Positions 1 through 7,034 of a stretch of 21,618 nt of DNA are shown here, one piece after another (within the stretch, counting starts at the first letter, position 1; each line of letters starts with the position of its first letter). The position numbers and the translations under genes are program-made. The stretch is from contig UQMR01000038.1 in assembly GCA_900542255.1 (NCBI GenBank), positions 1 through 21,618 on the forward strand, read 5' to 3'. The notes beneath the pieces were generated by a model. The model made no database searches. It was not told the DNA's origin and saw only the letters and a program-made list of their open reading frames with translations. Origin of the DNA: an uncultured Porphyromonadaceae bacterium (GTDB taxonomy: Bacteria; Bacteroidota; Bacteroidia; Bacteroidales; Barnesiellaceae_A).

Positions 1-69
1 TGACTGGATTCGAACCAGCGACAACACGCCCCCCAGACGTGTACTCTAACCGGGCTGAGCTACACCCCG
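1..69 (-). tRNA. tRNA-Pro (anticodon GGG), 3' end cut by the window edge
   Basis: Read on the minus strand, this folds as a cloverleaf: acceptor 5' side CGGGGTG (69-63), a D arm closed by GCTC/GAGT, an anticodon stem CACGT/GCGTG around the loop CTGGGGG, which gives anticodon GGG (proline), and a T arm GCTGG-TTCGAAT-CCAGT. Only the first two bases of the 3' acceptor strand (CA, positions 2-1) are inside the window. The other five and the discriminator base lie to the left. A Bacteroidota-type promoter sits directly upstream at 84-113. Confidence 0.93.
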
Positions 70-83
70 TCTAAAAGGTGATG

Positions 84-113
84 CAAAGGTACGCCTTTTT
101 GTGTTACATGCAA
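84..113 (-). promoter_or_regulatory. Promoter of tRNA-Pro (-33 TTG, -7 TACCTTTG)
   Basis: On the minus strand TTG (113-111), 19 bases and then TACCTTTG (91-84) match the known Bacteroidota primary-sigma consensus (TTTG, 19-21 bases, TAnnTTTG). Transcription would start near position 78, a few bases ahead of the mature tRNA 5' end at 69. This is the cleanest promoter in the window. Confidence 0.8.
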
Positions 114-168
114 TACTTTTGCCATACTTTTTTTCAAAAAAAATGGAGAGTTTTTCTAACCGCCTCAT

Positions 169-1227
169 TTACAAATGGAATAAATCCCGGTAAAAATCCA
201 AGGCAACCTCTATTTCTTCTCGCTCGGCGTGGCAGTCGGTCACGACCTGCCCGATTTCTTGTAATAATACGAAGTTGATATGTCCGTTTTTGTTCTTTTT
301 GTCGTGCAGCATATATCGGTATAGCTCCTCATAGTCGTCGCAAGTGATGGCGTAGCTGCCATAATGCTCCTCTACATAACGGGCAAGGTCGTATATGATA
401 GTGGTAGGGAACCCGAGGAGGCGGTGAGCCAAAAGTAATTCGCATACAAGCCCCCACGCTACGGCATATCCGTGGGCGATGGGCGAGTTGCGGTGCAAGG
501 CATGGCTCTCGAATGCGTGCCCTATGGTATGCCCTATGTTCAGTATCTTGCGTAGCGACCCTTCTTGCGGGTCTTTGCCGACAATCTCTTGCTTGAATCG
601 TACCGACTCTTGCAACAGGGGCAGCAGGGTGTGGGGGGTATAGTGCTCGATGTCATAGTCGAGCAGCTTGTAGTAGAGGCCTTTGTCGCTGAGAAGTGCG
701 TGCTTTATCATTTCGGCATAGCCCGAATGCAGCTCCTCGGGCGGCAGCGTATCGAAATAGCCGGTGGAGACGATGGTGGCGTATGCCGGCGCGAAGGCTC
801 CTACCTCGTTTTTCATGCCTCCGAAGTTGATACCTGTTTTTCCGCCTACTGCGGCATCGACAGCTCCCAGCAGCGTGGTGGGCAGATTGACGAAAGCCAT
901 GCCGCGCTTGAACGTGGCGGCGGCAAAACCGCCCAGGTCGGTGACCATGCCGCCGCCTATGTTGATGAGCAGCGAGTGGCGCGATGCAAGGTTTTCGCTC
1001 AGCATGCACCATACGAGCGATAGCGATTCCAAGTCCTTATGGTTGTCGCCGGCGGGGATTGTTATGATGGTGGCGTGGTCTATTTCGGCAACATCTATCC
1101 GCGGCAATACTTTTGTGACGGTGTGGCTGTCGCATAATACAAATAACTTGTCGTGCGCTATCGTTGTGAGCAGTCGGCTTAGCGCCTCGTCGGTTTCGTT
1201 GCTGAATATGAGTTGTTCCCCTTTCAT
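169..1227 (-). CDS. aroB: 3-dehydroquinate synthase
   Basis: AroB converts DAHP to 3-dehydroquinate, the second step of the shikimate pathway to aromatic amino acids, in the cytoplasm, using NAD+ and a divalent metal. The 352-residue protein has the usual family length. It shows the glycine-rich GGGMVTDLGG block (91-100), the substrate-binding LPTTLLGAVDAAVGGKTGIN stretch (115-134), and the three expected metal ligands: Glu172 in AEMIKH, His233 in NIGHTIGH and His252 in AHGYA. Its ATG (1227-1225) overlaps the TGA of the upstream HAD phosphatase gene as ATGA, so the two are probably translationally coupled and share the promoter near 2000. I see no clear GC-rich terminator after the stop, only an A/T-rich stretch before the tRNA promoter. 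Identification is firm. Confidence 0.97.
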   Translation of the reverse strand: MKGEQLIFSNETDEALSRLLTTIAHDKLFVLCDSHTVTKVLPRIDVAEIDHATIITIPAGDNHKDLESLSLVWCMLSENLASRHSLLINIGGGMVTDLGGFAAATFKRGMAFVNLPTTLLGAVDAAVGGKTGINFGGMKNEVGAFAPAYATIVSTGYFDTLPPEELHSGYAEMIKHALLSDKGLYYKLLDYDIEHYTPHTLLPLLQESVRFKQEIVGKDPQEGSLRKILNIGHTIGHAFESHALHRNSPIAHGYAVAWGLVCELLLAHRLLGFPTTIIYDLARYVEEHYGSYAITCDDYEELYRYMLHDKKNKNGHINFVLLQEIGQVVTDCHAEREEIEVALDFYRDLFHL

Positions 1228-1967
1228 GGCAGGATGGTTGTATCGAAGGTGTGGATAAACGCCTCGGCTTCTCGGGCAAACGTCGGCATGCTGTCGAAAA
1301 CGATGTTGGCGCCGGCATCGTAGAGGCTTTGTGCCGGTACGGGGCCTGTATTGACGGCGACGGTGAAGATACCCGCTGCCGCACCTGCTTTCACTCCGAG
1401 GGGCGCGTTTTCAATGACGATAGCTTCGTGAGGGGCTGCTCCGGCCCGTTTGAGCCCCATCAGGTAAGGCTCGGGGTGCGGTTTCCCGTGCTTTACGTCT
1501 TCGCCGGTGATGCGATACGGCTCTACAAAGACGCCGGGATAGTCTTTTTGAAGTCTTTCGAGGAGCTGCCCTTGGCTCGACCCGGTTACCAGCACGGGGC
1601 GGATATTGTTGCGTTGCAGGGCTTGTAGCATCTCGGCCGCTCCGGGCATGGGGGAGGGGGCGGGCAGCCTGTTGAATTGCTTGATTTTTTCGTCGTATAA
1701 TTGCCGTGACACCTCTTCGGTTGCATCGTGCCCGTAGGCACGGTTGAAGAGAATGTTTATTGTACTGCGGCGCGTCATCCCCTCGAAGAGGTAGAACTCG
1801 TCACGGTCGCAAGGTATTCCTATGGCGCTGATAGTGCGGTACCAAGCCTCGGTATGGTTGGGCATGGAATCATAAAGGACGCCGTCCATGTCTATCAAGG
1901 CTGCTTTACAGAGCAAAGAGGTTACACCATTTTGCAGCATATAGTGTGAAATAGCTTCGGTTATCAT
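1224..1967 (-). CDS. HAD-superfamily phosphatase (beta-phosphoglucomutase-like)
   Basis: Putative cytoplasmic hydrolase of small phosphorylated metabolites; the substrate is not predictable. From the ATG at 1967 it is 247 residues. Motif I is IDMDGVLYDS with nucleophile Asp26 and acid/base Asp28. Motif II is the Ser/Thr in LVTGSS, motif III the Lys in KHGKPHPEPY, and motif IV IENAPLG, which has Asn where many relatives have Asp. A helical cap lies between motifs I and II, as in class C1 HADs. The frame stays open back to 2018, but a -7 box at 1996-2003 places the transcript start downstream of that point, so I chose 1967. Its stop overlaps the aroB start, which suggests co-expression with the shikimate enzyme, but no direct link in function is known to me. 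Confidence 0.88.
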   Translation of the reverse strand: MITEAISHYMLQNGVTSLLCKAALIDMDGVLYDSMPNHTEAWYRTISAIGIPCDRDEFYLFEGMTRRSTINILFNRAYGHDATEEVSRQLYDEKIKQFNRLPAPSPMPGAAEMLQALQRNNIRPVLVTGSSQGQLLERLQKDYPGVFVEPYRITGEDVKHGKPHPEPYLMGLKRAGAAPHEAIVIENAPLGVKAGAAAGIFTVAVNTGPVPAQSLYDAGANIVFDSMPTFAREAEAFIHTFDTTILP

Positions 1968-1995
1968 ATATATTATATATAGCGGAGTGTGAATG

Positions 1996-2003
1996 CAAAA
2001 GTA
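1996..2003 (-). promoter_or_regulatory. Candidate -7 element for the HAD-aroB pair
   Basis: The minus strand reads TACTTTTG, a match to TAnnTTTG, about 29 bases upstream of the ATG at 1967. No TTG is present at the expected -33 spacing, so only the -7 half is supported. Confidence 0.5.
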
Positions 2004-2099
2004 CGAAGTTTTTTGCATTTGTTGCCTTCGCGGAACCCTGCGGAGCTTAGGAATGGAAAAATATGTATCGGCATGGTGCCCTGTTTCAAATAAAAATCG

Positions 2100-2107
2100 T
2101 AGATTTG
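2100..2107 (+). promoter_or_regulatory. Candidate -7 element for the putative lipoprotein gene
   Basis: TAGATTTG matches TAnnTTTG and lies about 49 bases before the ATG at 2156. No good -33 TTG is seen. It is divergent from the HAD-aroB promoter about 100 bases away. Confidence 0.5.
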
Positions 2108-2155
2108 CCTATAATATACCGATATTGGAGTTTAACTAAAATATAATTGTGACGT

Positions 2156-2920
2156 ATGAAGAGAATATTCAACCTGTTTTTCACGGCCGCTTTTGGCCTT
2201 TGTGCGGCATGTACCGGAAATCTGGCCGAGGACGATTATGCAGGAGCCTTTGCCGCCTATGTAGGAGAAGGCAATGTAGAGGGTGTCGCCGATGCCGGCA
2301 AGGTGTCGGTAACGGTAGTACAAGATATTACCGTGGGCGACAGTATAGACTATATAGCCTATCAAACGGCAAAAGAGTATAACGCCATTCTGGCCGAGAA
2401 GAAGTCTCTTTGGGAAGAAAAACAGAAAGAGTGCGAGGCCGATGAGCTGGCCAATATACTGCGCCGCAAGGAACACATGAAAAACTATGAGAAATATAAA
2501 CGCATGTATGGCAATGACTTGAAATACCAGTCGAAGATAGAGGGTTATAAAAAGGCCGCCGACCGCCTGCCGTCGAACCACGAAGAGTACCTCGAGTTTG
2601 ATCGTCGCCGCTCCTACTCCTTTACCCGCGACTGCGAGAACCTCAAAGCCGACTACGAAGAGTTCCTCGCTTTGGGCGTAGATGCTTATACGGCCGAGGC
2701 ACCCCAAATGATGAAATATGCAGAACGTGACCGCTCCGAGGTGTTGGCTACCGTTGCCACAGTAGGATATCCCAAGGAGGGGGAGAGTGTGGTTGAAACC
2801 TATCTTTTCGGGCATCGACCCATGCGTTGCATTTCGGTTTTCGATAAAAACGTGCCTAATATTTTCGATTATGAAGAGGCCGAAGAGCTCCAACAGCCGG
2901 CCGAAGAGGAAAATATATAG
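2156..2920 (+). CDS. Unrecognised putative lipoprotein, charged and helical
   Basis: I do not recognise the family. The 254-residue protein starts with a basic-hydrophobic signal (MKRIFNLFF) and Cys19 in LCAAC, a plausible but imperfect lipobox because Cys rather than Leu is at -3. If processed it would be a membrane-anchored lipoprotein. After a short acidic segment and a VGDSIDYIAY stretch (about 61-70), residues 75-165 are rich in Lys, Glu, Tyr and Arg and look helical, possibly coiled coil. The C-terminus is very acidic (EEAEELQQPAEEE). There are no catalytic motifs I can name. It is a single gene between the divergent HAD-aroB pair and acpP, with its own -7 box and an inverted repeat after the stop. 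It could also be a secreted periplasmic protein if Cys19 is not lipidated. Confidence 0.75.
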   Translation: MKRIFNLFFTAAFGLCAACTGNLAEDDYAGAFAAYVGEGNVEGVADAGKVSVTVVQDITVGDSIDYIAYQTAKEYNAILAEKKSLWEEKQKECEADELANILRRKEHMKNYEKYKRMYGNDLKYQSKIEGYKKAADRLPSNHEEYLEFDRRRSYSFTRDCENLKADYEEFLALGVDAYTAEAPQMMKYAERDRSEVLATVATVGYPKEGESVVETYLFGHRPMRCISVFDKNVPNIFDYEEAEELQQPAEEENI

Positions 2921-2958
2921 AGTAAACTCATAATTACGAGGAATAATAGCATAAAAAT

Positions 2959-2987
2959 TTGCACACATTGGTGACAAATGTGCGCAA
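2959..2987 (+). repeat. Inverted repeat between the lipoprotein gene and acpP
   Basis: TTGCACACATT (2959-2969) and AATGTGCGCAA (2977-2987) are inverted copies with one mismatch and a 7-base spacer. On the plus strand the hairpin is not followed directly by a T tract, only by ATTTTCT several bases on. On the minus strand T-rich sequence does follow, but no minus-strand gene ends here. It may be a weak terminator for the lipoprotein gene or an operator upstream of acpP. Confidence 0.55.
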
Positions 2988-3011
2988 AAGTGCATTTTCT
3001 CGATAATATTG

Positions 3012-3043
3012 TTGCGCGTATTGGAGAAAAATCTTTTTCTTTG
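3012..3043 (+). promoter_or_regulatory. Weak candidate promoter for acpP-fabF-rnc
   Basis: TTG (3012-3014), 21 bases and then TTTCTTTG (3036-3043) resemble the Bacteroidota -33/-7 pair, but the -7 begins TT rather than TA. The leader to the acpP ATG would be about 45 bases. A 10-base direct repeat, AGTGCATTTT, occurs at 2989-2998 and 3045-3054, flanking it. Confidence 0.35.
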
Positions 3044-3094
3044 CAGTGCATTTTTGCAGAAAACTTCTTATTACTCATTTAAAAATAAAAAACT

Positions 3095-3337
3095 ATGTCT
3101 GAAGTTGCATCAAAAGTAAAAGCAATTATCGTTGAACGTTTAGGTGTAAGCGAGTCTGCTGTGACTCCCGAAGCAAATTTCACCAGCGATTTAGGCGCCG
3201 ATTCTCTCGATACAGTAGAGATGATAATGGACTTTGAGAACGCATTCGATATCAAAATCCCCGATGAGGAGGCTGAAAAAATAACCACTGTCGGAGAAGC
3301 TATCGAGCATATCGAAAAAGCAGTAGCTGCAAAATAA
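3095..3337 (+). CDS. acpP: Acyl carrier protein
   Basis: Small acidic cytoplasmic carrier of growing acyl chains in type II fatty-acid synthesis. The 80-residue protein carries the phosphopantetheine attachment site DLGADSLD with Ser37, flanked by the usual acidic helix ([13 protein letters not shown]) that docks partner enzymes. Length and four-helix layout are typical. Its TAA is followed at once by the fabF ATG (no intergenic bases), so acpP and fabF are certainly one operon, with rnc two bases after fabF. Codon choice and the A/T-rich upstream region fit a highly expressed gene. The promoter is only weakly defined. Confidence 0.98.
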   Translation: MSEVASKVKAIIVERLGVSESAVTPEANFTSDLGADSLDTVEMIMDFENAFDIKIPDEEAEKITTVGEAIEHIEKAVAAK

Positions 3338-4603
3338 ATGGAATTAAAGAGAGTTGTTGTAACAGGTTTGGGTTCAATTACCCCATTGGGTAACAATGTG
3401 GCTGACACTTGGGAGGCTGCTGTCAATGGTGTAAGTGGAGCCGGACCTATTACGCATTTCGATGCCAGCGAGTTCAAGACCCAATTCGCTTGCGAGGTAA
3501 AGAATTTCGATCCTCTGAATTATTTTGACAACGTCAAGGAGGCTCGCAAACTCGACCTCTATGCGCAATACGCTATTGCAGCAGTTAAAGAGGGCATGAA
3601 TGACTCGGGCATTGATGTGGAGAAGATAGACCGTAACCGTGCCGGGGTTATCTTTGCGGCAGGTATAGGCGGTTTGGGTACTTTCGAGCAGGAAGTGTCA
3701 AACTATGCTGTCGCTCCGCAACGTGGTCCGCGTTACAGTCCTTTCTTTATTCCCAAGATGATTGCAGATATTGCAGCCGGTCAGATTTCGATGATTTATG
3801 GCTTCCACGGTCCCAATTTCGGTACGGTATCGGCTTGTGCCTCTTCAAACAACGCGTTGATAGATGCTTTCAACTACATCCGTTTGGGTAAGGCCGATGT
3901 TATCATTTCGGGAGGTGCCGAAGCTGCAATTTTTGCGTGCGGTGTGGGTGGTTTCAATTCGATGCACGCCCTTTCTACACGCAATGATAGCCCGTCGACC
4001 GCTTCGCGTCCTTTCAGCGGCTCGCGTGACGGTTTCGTGATGGGCGAGGGCAGTACATGCCTTATCCTCGAAGAACTCGACCATGCGTTGGCTCGTGGGG
4101 CCCGGATTTATGCCGAGATAGTAGGAGGCGGTCTTTCGGCCGATGCCTATCACCTCACAGCGACACACCCCGAGGGCTTAGGTGCCAAACTGGTGATGCG
4201 CAACGCTATGGAAGATGCCGGTCTGAACCCCGAAGATATAGACTATATAAACGTGCACGGCACATCTACTCCGGTAGGCGACCTCTCAGAGGTAAAAGCC
4301 ATCAAGGAGGTTTTTGGCGAGCATGCTTATAAGCTCAATATCAGCTCTACGAAATCTATGACGGGCCACTTGCTGGGTGCTGCCGGTGCTTTGGAGGCTA
4401 TGTTCTGTATCAAAGCCATCGAGACCGGTATCATACCGCCTACCATCAATCACGAAGAAGGCGACAATGACCCCGAGATAGACTATAAGCTTAATTTCAC
4501 CTTTAACAAAGCTCAAAAAAGAGAAGTACGTGTAGCTCTGTCCAACACATTCGGGTTTGGCGGGCACAACGCAAGCATCATTCTTAAAAAATTTGAGAAA
4601 TAA
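3338..4603 (+). CDS. fabF: 3-oxoacyl-[acyl-carrier-protein] synthase II
   Basis: KAS II condenses malonyl-ACP with acyl-ACP to elongate fatty acids and is the natural partner of the acyl carrier protein encoded just upstream. The 421 residues match the family length. The Cys-His-His catalytic triad is visible as Cys167 in SACASS, His308 in NVHGTSTPVGD and His344 in KSMTGHLLGAAGALE, with Lys339 also conserved. The C-terminal NTFGFGGHNAS block is typical of KAS I/II enzymes. KAS I (FabB) is the alternative name within the family, but the position next to acpP and the sequence favour FabF. The start codon abuts the acpP stop as TAAATG, which implies coupled translation. Confidence 0.97.
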   Translation: MELKRVVVTGLGSITPLGNNVADTWEAAVNGVSGAGPITHFDASEFKTQFACEVKNFDPLNYFDNVKEARKLDLYAQYAIAAVKEGMNDSGIDVEKIDRNRAGVIFAAGIGGLGTFEQEVSNYAVAPQRGPRYSPFFIPKMIADIAAGQISMIYGFHGPNFGTVSACASSNNALIDAFNYIRLGKADVIISGGAEAAIFACGVGGFNSMHALSTRNDSPSTASRPFSGSRDGFVMGEGSTCLILEELDHALARGARIYAEIVGGGLSADAYHLTATHPEGLGAKLVMRNAMEDAGLNPEDIDYINVHGTSTPVGDLSEVKAIKEVFGEHAYKLNISSTKSMTGHLLGAAGALEAMFCIKAIETGIIPPTINHEEGDNDPEIDYKLNFTFNKAQKREVRVALSNTFGFGGHNASIILKKFEK

Positions 4604-4605
4604 AC

Positions 4606-5418
4606 GTGCTTAAAGCTATTTATAACCGTATAAGGCTCTTTGTGCTACGTCGCAGAGAGCCTTATAGTGTATTTTATAATATGTTCGGAATCTGTCCGCG
4701 CGACATATCCCTTTTTGAGCAAGCCTGCCGCCATCGCTCGGCAGCACGCCTTGCCATGAAGGGGCAGGATAATGAGCGCCTTGAATTTCTGGGAGATGCA
4801 GTCCTGGGTACCATTGTTGCCGATTTGGTGTATTCGACCTACGATGCACAGCGCGAAGGATTCCTGTCGAGCACCCGCTCTAAAATCGTGAAGCGCGAGA
4901 CGCTCAATCATATCGCCATCGAGTTGGGAATAGACAAAATCGTTGAGGTAAATACGCATAATATCGCACACAATAACTATATGTACGGTAATGCCCTCGA
5001 AGCCCTTGTAGGTGCGATATATATAGACCAAGGCTATGAGCAGTGCCGGAAAATCGTAGAAGAGCGCATCATAAAACCCTATATCGACCTGAAACAGATT
5101 GCCAATGAAGAGGTAAACTTCAAATCGCGACTCATAGAGTGGTGCCAGCGCTACCGCGTGTCATACGATTTTGTCATCGACAAGAGTACGCATGACGAGC
5201 ATAATAATCCTGTGTTCCATGCCTGTGTGATGCTGGCAGGGGTCTCGGCAGGAGAAGGGATGGGCTATACCAAGAAAGAGGCGCAACAGCATGCTGCGAG
5301 TATGGCGTTGAAGCGGATAGCTCGTGACCGGAATTGGGCAAAAGAGTTATATGCCAAGCCTCAAAAAGAGTGCGCCGAGGCGCGTGAGTTTCGTGGGGAA
5401 GAGGCGGTTGGTGCCTGA
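4606..5418 (+). CDS. rnc: Ribonuclease III
   Basis: RNase III cleaves double-stranded RNA, including the rRNA precursor. The start is a GTG two bases after the fabF stop; the next in-frame ATG (residue 26) would cut into the domain. The catalytic domain has the signature NERLEFLGDAVLG (56-68) with Glu57, Glu60 and Asp64, then Glu84 in EGFLSSTR, then YMYGNALEALVGAIYID (125-141) with Glu132. At the position of E. coli Asp114 there is Asn129. A C-terminal dsRNA-binding domain spans about 173-245, ending in the KKEAQQHAASMAL helix. The last 25 residues are a charged tail. The acpP-fabF-rnc order is common in Bacteroidales, and the operon ends at the terminator at 5498-5538. Confidence 0.96.
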   Translation: MLKAIYNRIRLFVLRRREPYSVFYNMFGICPRDISLFEQACRHRSAARLAMKGQDNERLEFLGDAVLGTIVADLVYSTYDAQREGFLSSTRSKIVKRETLNHIAIELGIDKIVEVNTHNIAHNNYMYGNALEALVGAIYIDQGYEQCRKIVEERIIKPYIDLKQIANEEVNFKSRLIEWCQRYRVSYDFVIDKSTHDEHNNPVFHACVMLAGVSAGEGMGYTKKEAQQHAASMALKRIARDRNWAKELYAKPQKECAEAREFRGEEAVGA

Positions 5419-5497
5419 TTCATCGGCATTCTCCGTCATGTAGTTCTGCACGATAAGTTGCCCGTGAGATAACAGGTGCGAGATAGATGAACGATAA

Positions 5498-5538
5498 AGC
5501 GAGACCCGCCCGGAGCTCTTTCTGAGGTGGGTCTCGCT
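5498..5538 (+). terminator. Intrinsic terminator of acpP-fabF-rnc
   Basis: AGCGAGACCC (5498-5507) pairs perfectly with GGGTCTCGCT (5529-5538). A wobble and two more G-C pairs extend the stem inward, leaving a loop of about 15 bases. CTCTTTTTCTC follows on the plus strand. It lies about 80 bases after the rnc stop. Confidence 0.85.
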
Positions 5539-5580
5539 CTTTTTCTCCCTCCTGATGGCATCCCGGAGGGCTATAAGAAA

Positions 5581-5620
5581 GGGCAACCCTTTTGTGTCGT
5601 TATCGACATCGGGGTCGCCC
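5581..5620 (-). terminator. Intrinsic terminator of hpt-adk
   Basis: On the minus strand GGGCGACCC (5620-5612) pairs with GGGTTGCCC (5589-5581) with one mismatch, enclosing a small TGTCG/CGACA hairpin, and is followed by TTTCTTAT. It lies 34 bases after the adk stop. With the rnc terminator it separates two converging units. Confidence 0.72.
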
Positions 5621-5654
5621 TGTTTGTATTCTGTTCGCAGTGCGGTGCGATTTC

Positions 5655-6227
5655 TTATAATGACTCTACGGCTTGTTTGATGCGGCCGAATATCTCGGAG
5701 ACCTCACCCATGCCATGAATGGCTTTGTATTTGCCCTTCTCTATGTAATGCTCACGAAGAGGGTTGGTTTGTGAGTGATATACGTCGAGTCGTTTTTGTA
5801 TCGTTTCGAGATTGTCGTCGCTGCGACCCGAGGTTTTGCCGCGGTTGAGGAGGCGTTTGATAAGTTCTTCTTCATCTACTTCGAGCCCCAGCACAAGGTC
5901 GAGTGTCGTGCCGCGTTTGGCAAGCAGCTTGTCTAATGCTTCGGCTTGGTTGATGGTACGAGGGAATCCGTCGAAAATAACGCCTTTTGAGCTCTCCTGC
6001 ATCGAGTCTAAGACTTTGTCGAGAATATCTATCATCAACTCGTCGGGGATAAGTTTGCCGTTTGATATGTATGAGTCGGCAATTTTCCCCAGTTCTGTTT
6101 GTTGAGCAATCTGCTCTCTTAACACATCGCCTGTGGAGATGTGCGACAGCCCGTACTCCTTAATAAGGAGCTCGCTCTGAGTTCCTTTTCCAGATCCCGG
6201 AGCTCCAAAAATGACAATGTTTATCAT
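5655..6227 (-). CDS. adk: Adenylate kinase (short-LID form)
   Basis: Adk catalyses ATP + AMP = 2 ADP in the cytoplasm and balances the adenylate pool. From ATG 6227 the protein is 190 residues and starts MINIVIFGAPGSGKGTQ, with the P-loop at 8-15. The AMP-binding region STGDVLR and the catalytic/nucleotide motif DGFPRT are present. The LID is reduced to a short RGKTSGRSDDN turn with no zinc-binding Cys cluster, which explains the length below the 210-220 of long-form enzymes. The frame is open back to 6275, but those extra residues precede the P-loop strand and are not family-like. It follows hpt by 51 bases on the same strand, so the two purine genes are probably cotranscribed. Confidence 0.97.
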   Translation of the reverse strand: MINIVIFGAPGSGKGTQSELLIKEYGLSHISTGDVLREQIAQQTELGKIADSYISNGKLIPDELMIDILDKVLDSMQESSKGVIFDGFPRTINQAEALDKLLAKRGTTLDLVLGLEVDEEELIKRLLNRGKTSGRSDDNLETIQKRLDVYHSQTNPLREHYIEKGKYKAIHGMGEVSEIFGRIKQAVESL

Positions 6228-6278
6228 GAAAATATCTTCGTTTATTTTATATAGTATGCTTTGCAGAGGTTGCAACCC

Positions 6279-6818
6279 TTACTCTTGGACGATGTAAATA
6301 TCTTTGAGGTTGCGTCCCAATTCGTCATAATCGAGGCCGTATCCTACGATAAACGCTTGCGGTATGTCAAGGGCTACATAGTCTATCGTCACGTCGTATT
6401 TCAGCGAGTCGGGTTTGAAGAGAAGGGTAGCTACCTTTATCTCGGCAGGATTGCACTCTTGCAGCATCTCTTTCAGTTGCAGCAGGGTGAAGCCTGTGTC
6501 TACAATGTCTTCGACAATAACGACGGTGCGTCCTGAAATATCTTCATGCAATCCCGAAATCATCTGTACTTCGCCCGTGCTGTGCGTTCCGATGTATGAT
6601 TTCATGCGGATAAAGGTTATTTCGGCATCGGGGATGTCTATCTCCCTGAACAAGTCGGCAGCAAAAACAAACGCCCCGTTCAGGACGCATAAAAACAGGG
6701 GGCTTTTGCCCGCTAAATCTTTGTTTATCTGCTCCGCTACATGTTTGATGGCTGAGGCTATTTCTTCTCTCCTGATGTAGGGCTTGAATGTAAGATCCTT
6801 CAGTTTTATTGTCTCCAT
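6279..6818 (-). CDS. hpt: Hypoxanthine phosphoribosyltransferase
   Basis: Purine salvage enzyme that joins hypoxanthine (and usually guanine) to PRPP to give IMP or GMP. From ATG 6818 it is 179 residues, the common bacterial size. The PRPP-binding loop VVIVEDIVDTGFT (99-111) carries the adjacent acidic pair, and LCVLNGAFVFAADL (43-56) is the typical pyrophosphate-binding region. The C-terminal YVALDIPQAFIVGYGLDYDE segment contains the purine-recognition residues of the family. The frame is open to 6866, but a -7 box at 6844-6851 sits inside that extension, which supports the shorter start. adk lies 51 bases downstream in the same unit. Confidence 0.96.
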   Translation of the reverse strand: METIKLKDLTFKPYIRREEIASAIKHVAEQINKDLAGKSPLFLCVLNGAFVFAADLFREIDIPDAEITFIRMKSYIGTHSTGEVQMISGLHEDISGRTVVIVEDIVDTGFTLLQLKEMLQECNPAEIKVATLLFKPDSLKYDVTIDYVALDIPQAFIVGYGLDYDELGRNLKDIYIVQE

Positions 6819-6843
6819 GACTTGGAAATGTAATGAATTTGCG

Positions 6844-6851
6844 CAAAGGTA
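6844..6851 (-). promoter_or_regulatory. Candidate -7 element for hpt-adk
   Basis: The minus strand reads TACCTTTGC, the full Bacteroidota -7 form, 26 bases upstream of the hpt ATG at 6818. No TTG is found at -33. Confidence 0.6.
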
Positions 6852-6990
6852 CAATTTAATGCCCATATCTGGCGTGTTTTGGATGATATTTTTCTTGGGA
6901 AAGTTGCAGGCCGCTTTTCCCCGGGTGCCGAAGCTGCCGCCCGGAACGAAAAAAAGGTGCGATAGGGATGGCTGTTTCGTGTCGAAATAT

Positions 6991-6998
6991 TATCTTTG
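6991..6998 (+). promoter_or_regulatory. Candidate -7 element for nnr
   Basis: TATCTTTG matches TAnnTTTG and lies 36 bases before the nnr ATG. It is divergent from the hpt promoter. The roughly 140 bases between the two boxes hold a GC-rich segment (about 6919-6945) with partial dyad symmetry but no gene. Confidence 0.55.
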
Positions 6999-7034
6999 TT
7001 GTGGTTTCGCTATAAATAACGAGCCCTATCAGTC

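Noticed and set aside
2132..2995. Minus-strand frame of 287 codons antisense to the lipoprotein gene
   Set aside because: It looks hydrophobic only because it complements a Lys/Glu-rich gene. The sense frame has a signal peptide and a -7 box upstream.
6919..6945. GC-rich partial dyad between hpt and nnr
   Set aside because: Only about five paired bases are convincing, with no conserved riboswitch-like architecture visible; not listed as a feature.
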